A stretch of DNA of 64,000 nt from Peptacetobacter hiranonis (GTDB lineage: Bacteria > Bacillota > Clostridia > Peptostreptococcales > Peptostreptococcaceae), in NCBI RefSeq assembly GCF_008151785.1, contig NZ_CP036523.1, positions 1 through 64,000 on the forward strand, in the 5' to 3' direction. Under the pieces are notes generated by a model. It saw only the letters and a list, made by a program, of their open reading frames with translations, was not told the DNA's origin and did not search any database. The translations under genes and the position numbers were made by a program. The stretch's first letter is position 1, and each line of letters starts with the position of its first letter. This document shows, one piece after another, positions 30,763-42,024 of the stretch.

Positions 30763-30793
30763 TTTATAGCCCTCCTTCCATTCTTTCCAAATC

Positions 30794-30979
30794 TTACCAA
30801 CTTGCTTTTCTTACGCCAGGTATTTCACCTTTGTATGCTAATTCTCTAAAGCATATACGGCATATTCCAAAGTCTTTTAAAACTGCATGTGGTCTTCCAC
30901 ATATAGAACATCTAGTGTATTCTCTAGTTTTATATTTCTGTTTTTTCTGCTGTTTAACAACCATTGCTTTTCTAGCCAC
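30794..30979 (-). CDS. rpsZ: 30S ribosomal protein S14, zinc form
   Basis: Short 61-residue S14 with the four zinc cysteines CSICGRPH and CRICF. GTG start after GGAGG. The long zinc-free paralogue is not in this window. Confidence 0.96.
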   Translation of the reverse strand: MARKAMVVKQQKKQKYKTREYTRCSICGRPHAVLKDFGICRICFRELAYKGEIPGVRKASW

Positions 30980-30996
30980 GGGAATCCCTCCTTTAC

Positions 30997-31539
30997 TTAC
31001 TTAGAAAATGGCATTCCTAATAATTTTATTAATTCACGAGCTTCTTCGTCAGTTTTAGCTGTAGTAACGAAGATTATGTCCATTCCTCTAACTTTGTCTA
31101 CTTTATCGTATTCTATTTCAGGGAATATTAACTGTTCTTTTATTCCTAGTGCGTAGTTTCCTCTTCCGTCGAATGAATCTGCACTTACACCTCTGAAGTC
31201 TCTAACTCTTGGTAAAGAAACAGAAACTAATTTATCCATGAAGTAGAACATTTTGTCATCTCTTAATGTAACTTTTGTACCTATTGGCATTCCTTCTCTT
31301 AATTTGAAGTTCGCAACAGATTTTCTAGCTCTTGTTATAACTGGTTTCTGACCTGCTATTAATTCTAATTCTTCAACAGCTTTTTCTAATCCTTTTGGAT
31401 TTTCTTTAGCGTCACCTATCCCCATGTTTATAACTATTTTAACTAATTTAGGTATTTCCATTACGTTTTTGTATTCAAATTTCTCCATTAAAGCTGGAGC
31501 AACTTCTTTTATGTATTTTTCTTCTAATCTAGAAGCCAT
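30997..31539 (-). CDS. rplE: 50S ribosomal protein L5
   Basis: Binds 5S rRNA and contacts P-site tRNA and S13. 180 residues with the family segments [35 protein letters not shown] and the terminal LIKLLGMPF. Confidence 0.97.
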   Translation of the reverse strand: MASRLEEKYIKEVAPALMEKFEYKNVMEIPKLVKIVINMGIGDAKENPKGLEKAVEELELIAGQKPVITRARKSVANFKLREGMPIGTKVTLRDDKMFYFMDKLVSVSLPRVRDFRGVSADSFDGRGNYALGIKEQLIFPEIEYDKVDKVRGMDIIFVTTAKTDEEARELIKLLGMPFSK

Positions 31540-31564
31540 TTAAGGTCCCTCCTTTCATTACTTA

Positions 31565-31873
31565 TTATAATTCTTTTCCGCTCTTTGCTGATACTCTTAC
31601 TTTAACTCCGTCTTTTTCTACGAATCTAACTCTAACACCTTTTCCTGTTTCAGGATCAAATGGCATTACGTTAGACATATCTATTGGAGCTTCTTTGTTT
31701 ATTATTCCACCCTGCTGGTTCATAGCAGATGGTTTCTGGTGTTTAGTTATTACGTTAACTCCTTCAACAGTAACTTTGTTTGCTTTAGGGTTTACGTTAA
31801 GAACTGTACCTTTTTTACCTTTGTCTTTTCCTGCTATAACTACTACAGTGTCACCTTTTTTAACTCTCATCAT
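31565..31873 (-). CDS. rplX: 50S ribosomal protein L24
   Basis: Assembly-initiator protein with a KOW motif ([19 protein letters not shown]). About 101 residues. Two adjacent ATGs are possible starts, and the second (31870) gives the usual MRVKKGDT beginning. Confidence 0.96.
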   Translation of the reverse strand: MMRVKKGDTVVVIAGKDKGKKGTVLNVNPKANKVTVEGVNVITKHQKPSAMNQQGGIINKEAPIDMSNVMPFDPETGKGVRVRFVEKDGVKVRVSAKSGKEL

Positions 31874-31893
31874 TTCTCATTGCACCTCCTTAA

Positions 31894-32262
31894 TTATAAA
31901 ACTTCTGGAGCAAGAGAAACTATTTTCATAAAGTCATTATCTCTTAATTCTCTTGCAACAGGCCCAAATATACGAGTTCCTACTGGAGTTTTATCGTCTT
32001 TTATTATAACTGCTGCATTTTCATCAAATGATATATAACTTCCGTCGTTACGTCTTACGCCTTTTTTGCTTCTTACTATAACTGCTTTTACAACTTTACC
32101 TTTTTTTACAACTCCACCTGGTGTTGCACTTTTTACTGTAGCAACAACTACGTCGCCTATATTAGCATATCTTCTTTTACTTCCACCAAGAACACGTATA
32201 GTTAATAGTTCTTTGGCACCAGAGTTGTCTGCAACTCTTAGACGAGTTTCCTGCTGTATCAT
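31894..32262 (-). CDS. rplN: 50S ribosomal protein L14
   Basis: 122 residues beginning [19 protein letters not shown], ending [10 protein letters not shown]. Contacts 16S helix 44 in an intersubunit bridge. Confidence 0.97.
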   Translation of the reverse strand: MIQQETRLRVADNSGAKELLTIRVLGGSKRRYANIGDVVVATVKSATPGGVVKKGKVVKAVIVRSKKGVRRNDGSYISFDENAAVIIKDDKTPVGTRIFGPVARELRDNDFMKIVSLAPEVL

Positions 32263-32286
32263 CGTAATCCCTCCTTCTTAAAAAAA

Positions 32287-32541
32287 CTATTTAACCTTTT
32301 CAACAACTTCAACTAATCTAAATCTTTTATCTTTTGATAAAGGTCTAGTTTCCATTATTTTAACTCTATCTCCGATGTTACATACGTTGTTTTCATCATG
32401 AGCTTTGAATGTTTTTGTTCTCTTAACACGTTTGTTGTATAATGGATGACGAACGAATTCTTCAACAGCAACAACTATTGTTTTATCCATTTTATCACTT
32501 ACAACACGGCCTATTCTAACTTTTCTTCTTCCTCTTTCCAT
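32287..32541 (-). CDS. rpsQ: 30S ribosomal protein S17
   Basis: OB-fold protein binding the 5' domain of 16S rRNA. The start at 32541 ([20 protein letters not shown]) is ten bases after GGAGG; an upstream in-frame TTG falls in the ribosome site itself. 84 residues. Confidence 0.96.
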   Translation of the reverse strand: MERGRRKVRIGRVVSDKMDKTIVVAVEEFVRHPLYNKRVKRTKTFKAHDENNVCNIGDRVKIMETRPLSKDKRFRLVEVVEKVK

Positions 32542-32565
32542 GTCTAAAAAGCCTCCTTCCAATTA

Positions 32566-32769
32566 TTAAGCTCTAGCTTCGTTTAACTTTCTTTCAGCAA
32601 GAACAGTTTTAACTTTTGCTATATCTTTTTTAACAAATTTGATTCTAGCTGTATTTTCTAACTGACCAGTAGCTAATTGGAATCTTAAGCTAAATAATTC
32701 ACTTTTGAATTCGTTTAATTTTTCTGTAAGCTGTTCACTTGTTAATTCTCTTAATTCTTTAGCTTTCAT
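32566..32769 (-). CDS. rpmC: 50S ribosomal protein L29
   Basis: 67-residue helical hairpin at the tunnel exit, a docking point for trigger factor and SRP. The start at 32769 ([14 protein letters not shown]) is chosen over one four codons earlier. The gene start overlaps or abuts the rplP stop. Confidence 0.95.
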   Translation of the reverse strand: MKAKELRELTSEQLTEKLNEFKSELFSLRFQLATGQLENTARIKFVKKDIAKVKTVLAERKLNEARA

Positions 32770-32770
32770 C

Positions 32771-33199
32771 CTATTCACCACCCTTTACCTGATCTTCTTT
32801 TTTAACAAATTTACATTTGATAGGTAGTTTGTTAGCAGCAAGTCTCATAGCTTCTCTTGCTTTCTCTTCTCCTACACCACCTATTTCGAACATTACTCTT
32901 CCTGGTTTTACAACTGCTACCCAGTATTCTGGTGAACCTTTACCGGCACCCATACGAGTTTCAGCTGGTTTTCTTGTTATTGGTTTATGAGGGAATATTT
33001 TTATCCAAACTTTTCCCCCTCTTTTCATATATCTTGTCATCGCAACTCTGGCTGCTTCTATCTGGTTTGAAGTTATCCAAGATGGTTCCATAGCAACTAG
33101 ACCGAAATCACCGTAAGTTACTGTGTTACCTTTGTTAGCTTTCCCAGACATGCTTCCTCTGTGAACTCTACGACGTTTAACTCTCTTTGGCATTAACAT
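32771..33199 (-). CDS. rplP: 50S ribosomal protein L16
   Basis: 142 residues beginning [15 protein letters not shown], with the A-site tRNA-contacting loop [19 protein letters not shown]. The first of two ATGs is ten bases after GGGAGG. Confidence 0.97.
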   Translation of the reverse strand: MLMPKRVKRRRVHRGSMSGKANKGNTVTYGDFGLVAMEPSWITSNQIEAARVAMTRYMKRGGKVWIKIFPHKPITRKPAETRMGAGKGSPEYWVAVVKPGRVMFEIGGVGEEKAREAMRLAANKLPIKCKFVKKEDQVKGGE

Positions 33200-33232
33200 G
33201 AGTATTTTTCCTCCCTTCCTCGAACCTTTTAA

Positions 33233-34024
33233 TTAGTTTTCTTTATTTTCAGTTCTCTGAGGTCTTGATCCCTGAGGTCTTCTGTTTCCTCTGTTGTTTC
33301 TATCATTTCCTCTTCTGTTATTTCTCTTATTATCTCTGTTGTCTCTTCTACCTGGTCTTTCAGGTCTTGGATCTGCACCTGGAACGTGTTTAGTTGGAAG
33401 AACTTCACCGTTGCATATCCAAACTTTTATACCTATTTTACCGTAAGTAGTATCTGCTTCAGCGAATCCGTAATCTATATCAGATCTTAAAGTCTGTAGA
33501 GGTACATTTCCTTCGCTGTATCCTTCTGTTCTAGCCATTTCAGCTCCACCTAATCTACCAGAAGCAGCAACTTTTATACCTTTAGCTCCTGATTTCATAG
33601 CTCTCTGTATTCCCTGTTTCATTGCTCTTCTGAAGGCAACCCTTCTTTCTATAGCAGCAGCTATATTTTCAGCAACTAACTGAGCATCTCTATCTACATT
33701 TTTAACTTCAACTATGTTAACTATAACAGTTTTTCCAGTTAATTTTTCTAATTCAGCTTTTAAAGCTTCTATTTCAGTTCCTGCTCTACCTATAACAACA
33801 CCTGGTTTAGCAACATGTAAATCTAATTTAACTTTGTTAGCTGATCTTTCTATTTCTATTTTAGCAACTCCAGCAGAGTATAATTTTTTCTTTAAGAATT
33901 TACGGATATTGTGGTCTTCTAATATGAAGCTTCCGAACTCTTTACCATTATTAGTGAACCATCTTGAATCCCAATCTTTTATAACACCGACTCTTAGTCC
34001 GTGTGGATTAACTTTCTGACCCAT
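33233..34024 (-). CDS. rpsC: 30S ribosomal protein S3 with Arg/Asn-rich tail
   Basis: Head protein with mRNA helicase function at the entry tunnel. The KH domain (about 38-106) contains [18 protein letters not shown], followed by the C-terminal S3 domain to about residue 215. Beyond it runs a low-complexity tail of some 45 residues rich in Arg, Asn and Gly ([19 protein letters not shown]). This makes 263 residues against about 220 in most bacteria. Confidence 0.96.
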   Translation of the reverse strand: MGQKVNPHGLRVGVIKDWDSRWFTNNGKEFGSFILEDHNIRKFLKKKLYSAGVAKIEIERSANKVKLDLHVAKPGVVIGRAGTEIEALKAELEKLTGKTVIVNIVEVKNVDRDAQLVAENIAAAIERRVAFRRAMKQGIQRAMKSGAKGIKVAASGRLGGAEMARTEGYSEGNVPLQTLRSDIDYGFAEADTTYGKIGIKVWICNGEVLPTKHVPGADPRPERPGRRDNRDNKRNNRRGNDRNNRGNRRPQGSRPQRTENKEN

Positions 34025-34041
34025 TACTGTACCTCCTTCTC

Positions 34042-34374
34042 TTATTTTTCTTTAAGTACAACTTCTATATGAGAAGTTCTTTTTCTTATTTCGCATGCAC
34101 GACCCTGAGCTCTAGGCATGTATCTTTTCATTGTTGGCCCCTGGTTTGCAACTATTGATGCTATGTATAATTTATCTGTATCCATTTCGTGGTTGTTTTC
34201 TGCATTTGCTTTTGCTGATGCAACAACTTTTGCTATTATTGAAGCTGCCTCTCTAGGAGTGAACTTTAATATAGCTAAAGCTTCATCAACATTTTTTCCT
34301 CTAACAAGATCGCATATCTGTCCTGCTTTTCTTGCTGAAACACGTACATATTTAGCAGTAGCTTTTGCTTCCAT
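34042..34374 (-). CDS. rplV: 50S ribosomal protein L22
   Basis: 110 residues. The beta-hairpin that lines the exit tunnel includes [15 protein letters not shown]. No macrolide-resistance-type insertion or deletion is seen in this loop. Confidence 0.97.
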   Translation of the reverse strand: MEAKATAKYVRVSARKAGQICDLVRGKNVDEALAILKFTPREAASIIAKVVASAKANAENNHEMDTDKLYIASIVANQGPTMKRYMPRAQGRACEIRKRTSHIEVVLKEK

Positions 34375-34398
34375 TACGTGGTCCTCCTTTCAACATAA

Positions 34399-34680
34399 TT
34401 ATTTTCTTTTATTTGATTTTTCGTCGTCTTTATGTCCTTTGAAAGTTCTTGTTGGAACGAATTCTCCTAATTTGTGTCCAACCATATCTTCAGTTATGTA
34501 TACTGGAACATGTTTTCTTCCGTCATGTACAGCTATTGTATTTTCAACGAACTGTGGGAATATTGTAGAAGTTCTTGACCAAGTTTTTATAACTTCTCTG
34601 TTTCCGCTAGCGTTCATAGCTTCTACTTTCTTTAATAGACCCTTATGCACGAAAGGTCCTTTTTTAGTTGATCTTGACAT
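34399..34680 (-). CDS. rpsS: 30S ribosomal protein S19
   Basis: 93 residues, beginning [19 protein letters not shown], with the conserved [20 protein letters not shown]. Binds 16S with S13 in the head. Confidence 0.97.
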   Translation of the reverse strand: MSRSTKKGPFVHKGLLKKVEAMNASGNREVIKTWSRTSTIFPQFVENTIAVHDGRKHVPVYITEDMVGHKLGEFVPTRTFKGHKDDEKSNKRK

Positions 34681-34722
34681 GTATGATCCTCCTTTCCGAA
34701 TAAATAAATCTATTAACGATTA

Positions 34723-35553
34723 CTATTTAGTTCTTCTTGAAACTATTAATTTATTTGAAGCTTTATTTTTCTTTCTAGTTTTGTATCCAAGAGCAGGTTT
34801 ACCCCAAGGTGTAACTGGTGATGGTCTACCTATTGGAGCTCTACCTTCCCCACCACCGTGTGGATGGTCGTTAGGGTTCATTACAGAACCTCTTACTGTA
34901 GGTCTCATACCCATGTGTCTTGTTCTACCAGCTTTACCTATAACAACGTTACCGTGTTCTATGTTACCAACCTGTCCTATAGTAGCTTTACATTCTACGC
35001 TTACTAATCTCATTTCACCTGATGGTAATCTTAGTAATGCATTTTTTCCTTCTTTAGCCATTAACTGAGCAGAAACTCCTGCTGATCTTACTAACTGACC
35101 ACCTTTACCTGGTTTAAGTTCTATATTGTGAACTAATGTACCAACTGGCATGTCTTTTAACTGTAAGCAGTTACCTGGTTTTATGTCAGCACCTTTACCT
35201 GATAGTAAAGTATCTCCAACTTTTATTCCAACTGGTGCTAATATATATCTTTTTTCACCATCTGCATAGTGTAATAAAGCTATGTTAGCAGTTCTATTTG
35301 GATCGTATTCTATTGTAGCAACCTTTGCAGGTATACCATCTTTATTTCTTTTGAAATCTATTAATCTATATTTTCTTTTCTGTCTTCCACCTCTGTGACG
35401 AACAGTTATTCTACCGTGAGCATTTCTACCAGAGTTATTTTTTAGGTTAACTAAAAGTGATTTTTCTGGGCTGTTAGTAGTTATTTCATCAGAAACTAAA
35501 ACTGTCATCTGTCTTAAGGCAGGAGAAGTAGGTTTAAACTTTTTAATAGCCAT
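34723..35553 (-). CDS. rplB: 50S ribosomal protein L2
   Basis: 276 residues. Needed for subunit association and the peptidyl transferase centre. The conserved C-terminal [20 protein letters not shown], with its key histidine, is intact. Confidence 0.98.
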   Translation of the reverse strand: MAIKKFKPTSPALRQMTVLVSDEITTNSPEKSLLVNLKNNSGRNAHGRITVRHRGGRQKRKYRLIDFKRNKDGIPAKVATIEYDPNRTANIALLHYADGEKRYILAPVGIKVGDTLLSGKGADIKPGNCLQLKDMPVGTLVHNIELKPGKGGQLVRSAGVSAQLMAKEGKNALLRLPSGEMRLVSVECKATIGQVGNIEHGNVVIGKAGRTRHMGMRPTVRGSVMNPNDHPHGGGEGRAPIGRPSPVTPWGKPALGYKTRKKNKASNKLIVSRRTK

Positions 35554-35586
35554 TCTTGTTTCCCTCCTTAATAAATAGTTAGGATA

Positions 35587-35877
35587 TTACATTCCCTGGA
35601 AGAATTCTATGTCTTTGCTTCCTTCTGTTAATTTAACAACAGCTTTTTTGAAGCTAGCAGTTCTTCCCTGAGTTCTACCCATTCTTTTCATTTTTCCATC
35701 ATAGTTTAGTGTGTTTACTTTTTCAACTTTAACGTCGAATATAGCTTCTACAGCTTTTTTTATTTCAGTTTTGTTAGCTTTCTTATCTACAACAAAAGTG
35801 TATTTTTTGTCAGCCATTTCTGTCATACTTTTTTCAGTAACGACTGGTCTTATTATAACGTCATGTGGATTAGTCAT
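35587..35877 (-). CDS. rplW: 50S ribosomal protein L23
   Basis: 96 residues. Tunnel-exit protein and docking site for trigger factor/SRP, with [20 protein letters not shown] and the 23S-binding [10 protein letters not shown]. Its start shares one base with the rplD stop. Confidence 0.97.
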   Translation of the reverse strand: MTNPHDVIIRPVVTEKSMTEMADKKYTFVVDKKANKTEIKKAVEAIFDVKVEKVNTLNYDGKMKRMGRTQGRTASFKKAVVKLTEGSKDIEFFQGM

Positions 35878-36500
35878 TATGCGTACACCTCCTCCACTTT
35901 CTTAACAGCATCTGTAGTTATTACAAATGTGTCATGATTTAATATATCGTATACATTTAAAGTGTTAACTAATGCAGTCTGAACACCTTCTATGTTTCTT
36001 GCTGATTTTATTACGTTTTCGTTCTTTTCAGCTGTAACAACTAGAGCTTTTCTTGAAGCTTTTATGTTGTTTAATATAGCTACGAATTCTTTAGTTTTAG
36101 GAGCATCCATTGTTAATGCATCTAATACTATTATTTCGTTGTTCTGAACTTTTGAAGATAAAGCACATTTCATAGCTAATCTTCTAACTTTTTTAGGTAA
36201 TGTGTATTTGTAGCTTCTTGGTTTTGGTGCGAAGGCAACTCCTCCACCTACCCACTGTACAGATCTAGTAGAACCCTGTCTAGCTCTTCCTGTACCTTTC
36301 TGTTTCCAAGGTTTTCTTCCGCCGCCTCTAACTTCTGCTCTAGTTTTAGCTGACTGAGTACCCTGTCTTCTATTTGCTAACTGACATTTAACTGCTTCGT
36401 AAAGCACATGTTCGTTAACTTCAACGTTGAATATAGAATCACATAATTCTATTTCACCAACATTCTGTCCGTTAATATTCATAACATTTATCTTTGGCAT
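35877..36500 (-). CDS. rplD: 50S ribosomal protein L4
   Basis: 207 residues. The extended loop [20 protein letters not shown] reaches the exit tunnel. In E. coli L4 also represses the S10 operon via the leader. Whether that holds here is not shown. Confidence 0.97.
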   Translation of the reverse strand: MPKINVMNINGQNVGEIELCDSIFNVEVNEHVLYEAVKCQLANRRQGTQSAKTRAEVRGGGRKPWKQKGTGRARQGSTRSVQWVGGGVAFAPKPRSYKYTLPKKVRRLAMKCALSSKVQNNEIIVLDALTMDAPKTKEFVAILNNIKASRKALVVTAEKNENVIKSARNIEGVQTALVNTLNVYDILNHDTFVITTDAVKKVEEVYA

Positions 36501-36528
36501 TTTTGTTCCTCCTTTCCTATCTTAGTAG

Positions 36529-37158
36529 TTATTTAGAAGCCTTAACTGCTTCTTTTATTGTTACTACTGAACCTTTAGCTCCTGGTATAGCACCTTTAAC
36601 TAACATAAGATTTTTTTCAGCATCTACTCTTACTAAATCTAAATTCTGTATAGTAACTTTTACGCTACCCATGTGTCCTGCAAGTTTTTTGTTTTTGAAA
36701 ACTCTACCTGGATAAGAACAAGCTCCCATTGAACCTGGTCTTCTGTGGTATCTAGAACCGTGAGTTTCTGGTCCTCTTGACTGTCCGTGTCTTTTTATTG
36801 GTCCCTGGAATCCTTTACCTTTAGATATTCCAGTAACATCTATTTTTGCACCTGCTTCGAATATATCAGCTTTTATTTCCTGTCCAACTGTATATTCTGC
36901 AGCATTTTCTACTCTGAATTCTTTTAAGTGTTTTTTAAGTACATTAGCTGCTGCTAAATGTCCTTTAGCTGGTTTGTTTAATGATTTTTCTTTAGCATCT
37001 TCAAAACCAACCTGTATTGCGTTGTATCCATCATTTTCTATTGTTTTAACCTGAGTTACAACAACTGGTCCAACTTCTACTACTGTAACTGGTATAACCA
37101 CACCTTCTTCAGTGAATATCTGAGTCATACCAACTTTTTTCCCTAATATTCCTTTCAT
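36529..37158 (-). CDS. rplC: 50S ribosomal protein L3
   Basis: 209 residues, [19 protein letters not shown] start. The long loop near the peptidyl transferase centre is [20 protein letters not shown]. Follows rpsJ after about 90 bases. Confidence 0.97.
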   Translation of the reverse strand: MKGILGKKVGMTQIFTEEGVVIPVTVVEVGPVVVTQVKTIENDGYNAIQVGFEDAKEKSLNKPAKGHLAAANVLKKHLKEFRVENAAEYTVGQEIKADIFEAGAKIDVTGISKGKGFQGPIKRHGQSRGPETHGSRYHRRPGSMGACSYPGRVFKNKKLAGHMGSVKVTIQNLDLVRVDAEKNLMLVKGAIPGAKGSVVTIKEAVKASK

Positions 37159-37250
37159 ATTAGCACCTCCTATTATTTTCTTACAGCGGATTGCCCTTCG
37201 TAAAGAGTAATCATTCTAAGATATCTCTATCTTAGGCGGTTTATATGTTC

Positions 37251-37562
37251 TTATAATTTTATTTCTATATCAACACCAGCTGGTAAATCTAATCTCATTA
37301 GAGAATCAACTGTTTTCTGTGTTGGGTTAGCTATATCTATAAGTCTTTTGTGAGTTCTTATTTCGAACTGTTCTCTAGAATCTTTGTATTTATGAACAGC
37401 TCTTAATATAGTAACTATTTTCTTTTCTGTTGGTAGTGGCACAGGACCTGAAACCTGAGAACCAGCTTTTTTAGCAGTTTCTACTATTTTTCCAGCAGAA
37501 AAATCTAATAATTTGTGATCATATGATTTTAATCTTATTCTTATTTTTTCATTTTTAGCCAT
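37251..37562 (-). CDS. rpsJ: 30S ribosomal protein S10
   Basis: Head protein that also pairs with NusB in antitermination at boxA. The start at 37562 ([16 protein letters not shown]) lies eight bases after GGAGGG; 103 residues. The tigecycline-linked loop ([12 protein letters not shown]) looks wild type. First gene of the S10-spc-alpha cluster. Confidence 0.97.
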   Translation of the reverse strand: MAKNEKIRIRLKSYDHKLLDFSAGKIVETAKKAGSQVSGPVPLPTEKKIVTILRAVHKYKDSREQFEIRTHKRLIDIANPTQKTVDSLMRLDLPAGVDIEIKL

Positions 37563-37822
37563 CTTGATTTCCCTCCTTCTACAAATATTTATTATAATTT
37601 TGATATCCCGCCGCCTCCGATACACTCTTCCGGGTGTTTCTATAACCCATTTTCAGCATTTTGCAGCGTTCAGCCAAAACTTCAACTAAATATATCTCTC
37701 AAGCACACTAATATATTTTACCTCATCTTACGTACTTTTGCAAGACTTTTTTTGTGCTTTTCAAATTTATTTTTATCTATTTTTAAAAATCTTACTGGCT
37801 ACTTTTCTTTCTTTCAAACACT
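37563..37822 (-). promoter_or_regulatory. Leader of the S10 operon
   Basis: About 260 bases from the distal promoter, or 145 from the proximal one, to the rpsJ ATG. The last 110 bases are much richer in G+C than flanking spacer and contain GGGTT...AACACCC-type pairings (37635-37655) and a CGGAGGCGGCGGG run just ahead of the ribosome site, suggesting structure. No match to a named leader family is claimed. Confidence 0.5.
37715..37743 (-). promoter_or_regulatory. Proximal promoter of the S10 operon
   Basis: -35 TTGCAA (37743-37738), 17-base spacer, -10 TAAAAT (37720-37715). Confidence 0.6.
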
Positions 37823-37828
37823 TTCCTT

Positions 37829-37857
37829 AGTATACAAAATTTTTGTATACATGTCAA
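37829..37857 (-). promoter_or_regulatory. Distal promoter of the S10 operon with palindrome
   Basis: -35 TTGACA (37857-37852), 17-base spacer, -10 TATACT (37834-37829). A perfect inverted repeat GTATACAAAA-T-TTTTGTATAC (37830-37850) fills the spacer and most of the -10 box, the position of a repressor operator. Confidence 0.7.
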
Positions 37858-37880
37858 CTGTTTTTGAAATTTTATCCATA

Positions 37881-37910
37881 AAAAAAGAGAGATCATTTTG
37901 ATCTCTCTTT
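37881..37910 (-). terminator. Terminator after tuf copy 1
   Basis: Stem of 9-12 pairs around GAGAGATCA (37887-37895 with 37899-37907), three-base loop, then a T run on the minus strand. Confidence 0.9.
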
Positions 37911-37945
37911 CATCTATAACATTTAAGTAATTATCTATCAATTAA

Positions 37946-39139
37946 TTATTCTATTATTGATGCAACTACACCAGATGCTACAGTTCTTCCACCTTCTCTT
38001 ATTGCGAATCTTAATCCTTCTTCAACACATATAGAGTTTATTAAGTCAACTTCTATTGTTACGTTATCTCCAGGCATTACCATTTCTGTTCCTTCTGGTA
38101 ATTTACAAGCTCCTGTTACGTCTGTTGTTCTGAAGTAGAACTGTGGTCTGTATCCATCGAAGAATGGAGTATGTCTTCCACCTTCTTCTTTTTTAAGAAC
38201 GTATATTTCTGCTGTGAATTTTGTATGAGCATTAACTGTTCCTGGTTTTGCAAGAACCTGTCCTCTTTCTATTTCATTTCTCTGAACACCTCTTAATAAT
38301 GCTCCTATGTTATCTCCAGCTTCTGCCTGATCTAGTAATTTTCTGAACATTTCTACTCCTGTTACTACTACTTTTCTTGGAGCTTCTGCTAATCCTACTA
38401 GTTCAACTTCGTCCTGTACTTTTAGTACTCCTCTTTCAACCCTACCTGTTGCAACTGTTCCTCTACCTGTTATAGAGAATACGTCTTCTACTGGCATTAA
38501 GAAGTCTTTATCAACATCTCTTTCTGGAGCTGGTATGTATTCATCTATCATTTCGAAGAATTCTACTATTTTATCTCCCCATTCGCTTGATGGATCTTCT
38601 AATGCTTTTAATGCAGATCCTCTTACTATTGGAGTATCATCTCCTGGGAAATCATATTCGTTTAATAATTCTCTTACTTCCATTTCAACTAATTCAAGAA
38701 GTTCTTCATCGTCTACCATATCACATTTGTTTAAGAATACAACTATGTAAGGTACACCAACCTGTCTTGATAATAGTATATGTTCTCTTGTCTGTGGCAT
38801 TGGTCCATCAGTTGCTGATACAACTAATATAGCACCATCCATCTGTGCAGCACCAGTTATCATGTTTTTAACGTAGTCAGCATGTCCTGGGCAGTCAACG
38901 TGTGCGTAATGTCTGTTTGGAGTTTCATATTCAACGTGTGCAGTTGATATTGTGATTCCTCTTTCTCTTTCTTCTGGAGCTTTATCTATGTTAGCGAAAT
39001 CTACTGCTTCTCCTAAGTGATATCTGTCGAATAATGTTTTTGTTATTGCTGCTGTTAATGTAGTTTTACCGTGGTCAACGTGTCCTATAGTACCTATATT
39101 AACATGAGGTTTACTTCTTTCAAATTTAGCTTTAGCCAT
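37946..39139 (-). CDS. tuf: Elongation factor Tu (copy 1)
   Basis: GTPase that brings aminoacyl-tRNA to the ribosome. 397 residues: G domain with [10 protein letters not shown] (19-28), [19 protein letters not shown], then two beta barrels. Protein is identical to the second copy at 54.0-55.2 kb. Last gene of the str operon, 122 bases behind fusA, with a non-terminating hairpin in the gap. Confidence 0.98.
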   Translation of the reverse strand: MAKAKFERSKPHVNIGTIGHVDHGKTTLTAAITKTLFDRYHLGEAVDFANIDKAPEERERGITISTAHVEYETPNRHYAHVDCPGHADYVKNMITGAAQMDGAILVVSATDGPMPQTREHILLSRQVGVPYIVVFLNKCDMVDDEELLELVEMEVRELLNEYDFPGDDTPIVRGSALKALEDPSSEWGDKIVEFFEMIDEYIPAPERDVDKDFLMPVEDVFSITGRGTVATGRVERGVLKVQDEVELVGLAEAPRKVVVTGVEMFRKLLDQAEAGDNIGALLRGVQRNEIERGQVLAKPGTVNAHTKFTAEIYVLKKEEGGRHTPFFDGYRPQFYFRTTDVTGACKLPEGTEMVMPGDNVTIEVDLINSICVEEGLRFAIREGGRTVASGVVASIIE

Positions 39140-39186
39140 TTTAAAAATCCTCCCTAGTAATATTATTTTTTTAAATTTATTTATCA

Positions 39187-39208
39187 GGGTAGCAAGAAGT
39201 TGCTACCC
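39187..39208 (-). other. Hairpin in the fusA-tuf spacer
   Basis: Nine-base stem GGGTAGCAA (39208-39200 with 39195-39187) with four-base loop and no T run on the minus strand. A processing or stabilising hairpin ahead of tuf is the likely role. Confidence 0.55.
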
Positions 39209-39261
39209 TTCTATTTTGTGCTTTTTAAATATTTGTGTGTTTGTTTATTTTGTTTTATATA

Positions 39262-41328
39262 TTATTTACCATCTACTATTTTCTTAGCAACTGATGCTGG
39301 AACCTGTTCGTAGTGGTCAAATATCATTGTGTATGTTGCACGACCCTGAGTCATAGATCTTAGGTCAGTTGAGTATCCGAACATTTCAGACATTGGAACA
39401 AATGCGTTTATAACCTGAGCACCTGATCTAGCTTCCATTCCCTGTATAAGACCTCTTCTTGAGTTTAAGTCACCCATAACGTCACCCATGTAATCTTCTG
39501 GAGTAACAACTTCAACTTTGAAGTATGGTTCTAGTAATACTGCGTTACCCTGCTGCATAGCTTTTTTGAACGCCATAGAACCAGCCATTTTGAAGGCCAT
39601 TTCTGATGAATCGACTTCATGGTAAGAACCATCGTATAATTCAACAGCAACGTCAACAACTGGATAACCAGCAACTATACCAGACTGCATAGCTCCCTGT
39701 ATACCCATGTCAGTTGGACCAACGTATTCTTTAGGAACTGATCCACCAACAGTTTTGTTTTCGAATTTATATCCTTCACCTGGTTCAGTAGGGTTAACTC
39801 TGATCTTAACGTGACCGTACTGTCCTCTACCACCTGACTGTTTCTGATATTTGTATTCAACGTCAACTGGCTGAGTTATTGTTTCTCTGTAAGCAACCTG
39901 AGGGTTACCAACTTTAGCTTCAACTTTGAATTCTCTTAGAAGTCTGTCAACTATTATATCAAGGTGTAATTCACCCATTCCTGATATTATAGTCTGTCCA
40001 GTTTCTTCATCAGTTCTAACTGTGAAAGTAGGGTCTTCTTCAGCAAGTTTCTGAAGAGCTATACCCATTTTTTCCTGAGCTGCTTTAGAAGCTGGTTCTA
40101 TAGCAACAGATATAACTGGTTCTGGGAATTCCATTGATTCAAGTATTATTGGAGCTGCTGGATCACAAAGTGTATCACCAGTAGTTGTATCTTTAAGACC
40201 AACTGCTGCAGCTATATCTCCAGCGTAAACTTCAGTTATTTCAGTTCTTGTATTAGCGTGCATCTGAAGTATACGTCCTATTCTTTCTCTTTTATTCTTA
40301 GTTGCATTTAATACATATGAACCAGAAGTAAGAGTACCAGAGTAAACTCTGAAGAATGCTAATTTACCAACGAATGGGTCAGTCATTATTTTGAATGCTA
40401 ATGCTGAGAATGGTTCTTCGTCAGATGCATGTCTTTCAGATTCTTCTCCGTCTTCTAATATACCTTTTATTGATGGTATATCAGTTGGAGCTGGTAAATA
40501 ATCTACTATAGCATCTATAAGAGGCTGAACACCTTTGTTTCTGTAAGCAGTACCACAGAATACTGGGTTCATTTCACAAGCTATTGTAGCTTTTCTTATA
40601 GCAGTTTTTAATTCTTCAACTGATATTTCTTCACCTTCAAGATATTTCATCATTAGCTCTTCGTCAGTTTCAGCTACTGCTTCAACCATTTTTTCTCTCC
40701 ATTCCTGAGCCATTTCTTTCATATCTTCTGGTATTTCAGTTTCTTCCATTTCAACACCTTTGTCGTCTTTGTATATTATAGCGTCCATGTTTAATAGATC
40801 AACTATACCAACAAAGTCATCTTCTTTACCTATTGGTAACTGAAGAACAACAGCGTTTGCACTTAATCTTGTTTTCATCATTTCTACTGCATTGTAGAAG
40901 TCTGCACCAAGTATATCCATTTTGTTTATGAATGCTATTCTTGGTACTCCGTAAGTTTCTGCCTGTCTCCATACATTTTCAGACTGAGGTTCAACCCCAC
41001 CTTTAGCACAGAATACAGCAACAGCACCGTCAAGAACTCTTAGAGATCTTTCAACTTCAACTGTGAAGTCGACGTGACCTGGAGTATCTATAACGTTTAT
41101 TCTATTACCTTTCCATGTAACAGTTGTAGCAGCTGAAGTTATTGTTATACCTCTTTCTGCTTCCTGTTCCATCCAGTCCATCTGAGAAGCCCCTTCATGA
41201 GTTTCTCCTATTTTATGAGTTTTACCTGTATAGAAAAGAATTCTTTCTGTAGTAGTAGTTTTTCCTGCATCTATATGGGCCATTATCCCGATATTTCTAG
41301 TATTTTCTAGTGAAAACTCTCTAGCCAT
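39262..41328 (-). CDS. fusA: Elongation factor G
   Basis: Translocase GTPase, 688 residues. G1 AHIDAGKTT (17-25), G3 DTPGHVDF, G4 NKMD, then domains II-V ending [20 protein letters not shown]. Located between rpsG and tuf as usual for the str operon. Confidence 0.98.
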   Translation of the reverse strand: MAREFSLENTRNIGIMAHIDAGKTTTTERILFYTGKTHKIGETHEGASQMDWMEQEAERGITITSAATTVTWKGNRINVIDTPGHVDFTVEVERSLRVLDGAVAVFCAKGGVEPQSENVWRQAETYGVPRIAFINKMDILGADFYNAVEMMKTRLSANAVVLQLPIGKEDDFVGIVDLLNMDAIIYKDDKGVEMEETEIPEDMKEMAQEWREKMVEAVAETDEELMMKYLEGEEISVEELKTAIRKATIACEMNPVFCGTAYRNKGVQPLIDAIVDYLPAPTDIPSIKGILEDGEESERHASDEEPFSALAFKIMTDPFVGKLAFFRVYSGTLTSGSYVLNATKNKRERIGRILQMHANTRTEITEVYAGDIAAAVGLKDTTTGDTLCDPAAPIILESMEFPEPVISVAIEPASKAAQEKMGIALQKLAEEDPTFTVRTDEETGQTIISGMGELHLDIIVDRLLREFKVEAKVGNPQVAYRETITQPVDVEYKYQKQSGGRGQYGHVKIRVNPTEPGEGYKFENKTVGGSVPKEYVGPTDMGIQGAMQSGIVAGYPVVDVAVELYDGSYHEVDSSEMAFKMAGSMAFKKAMQQGNAVLLEPYFKVEVVTPEDYMGDVMGDLNSRRGLIQGMEARSGAQVINAFVPMSEMFGYSTDLRSMTQGRATYTMIFDHYEQVPASVAKKIVDGK

Positions 41329-41391
41329 CTTTTTCCTCCTTAATTTACGAATTTAATTGGAAGATTTCTATTTAATCCGATTTTTAAAATC

Positions 41392-41889
<498 letters not shown>

Positions 41890-41898
41890 TTAAATCAT

Positions 41899-41959
41899 AG
41901 GTACTCGACATCGAATAGTCAGCCGTGATGCCATAAATATATCTATATTTAAAGCACCT
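41899..41959 (-). other. Predicted three-way-junction RNA in rpsL-rpsG spacer
   Basis: On the minus strand: outer stem AGGTGCT/AGTACCT (41959-41953 with 41905-41899), hairpin AAATAT-AGAT-ATATTT (41950-41935), hairpin GGCATC/GATGTC (41932-41927 with 41912-41907) with a 14-base loop. Two stems use G-U pairs. The element lies within the 162-base gap just before rpsG. Confidence 0.6.
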
Positions 41960-42024
41960 AACTTCTTTAATCACATTATAATCTATGTCTGTTTTTGTTT
42001 TTTCGTTATACTATATAACTTTTC

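Noticed and set aside
34118-35068. Long plus-strand open frame (316 codons) over rplV-rpsS-rplB
   Set aside because: It lies opposite three well-conserved ribosomal protein genes and has no ribosome site or family resemblance.
37830-37850. Palindrome as a transcription terminator
   Set aside because: It overlaps the -10 region of a promoter and is upstream of the transcript. It contains no G+C-rich stem.
39675-39866. 63-codon frame inside fusA on the same strand
   Set aside because: Out of frame with a conserved GTPase gene and without a ribosome site.
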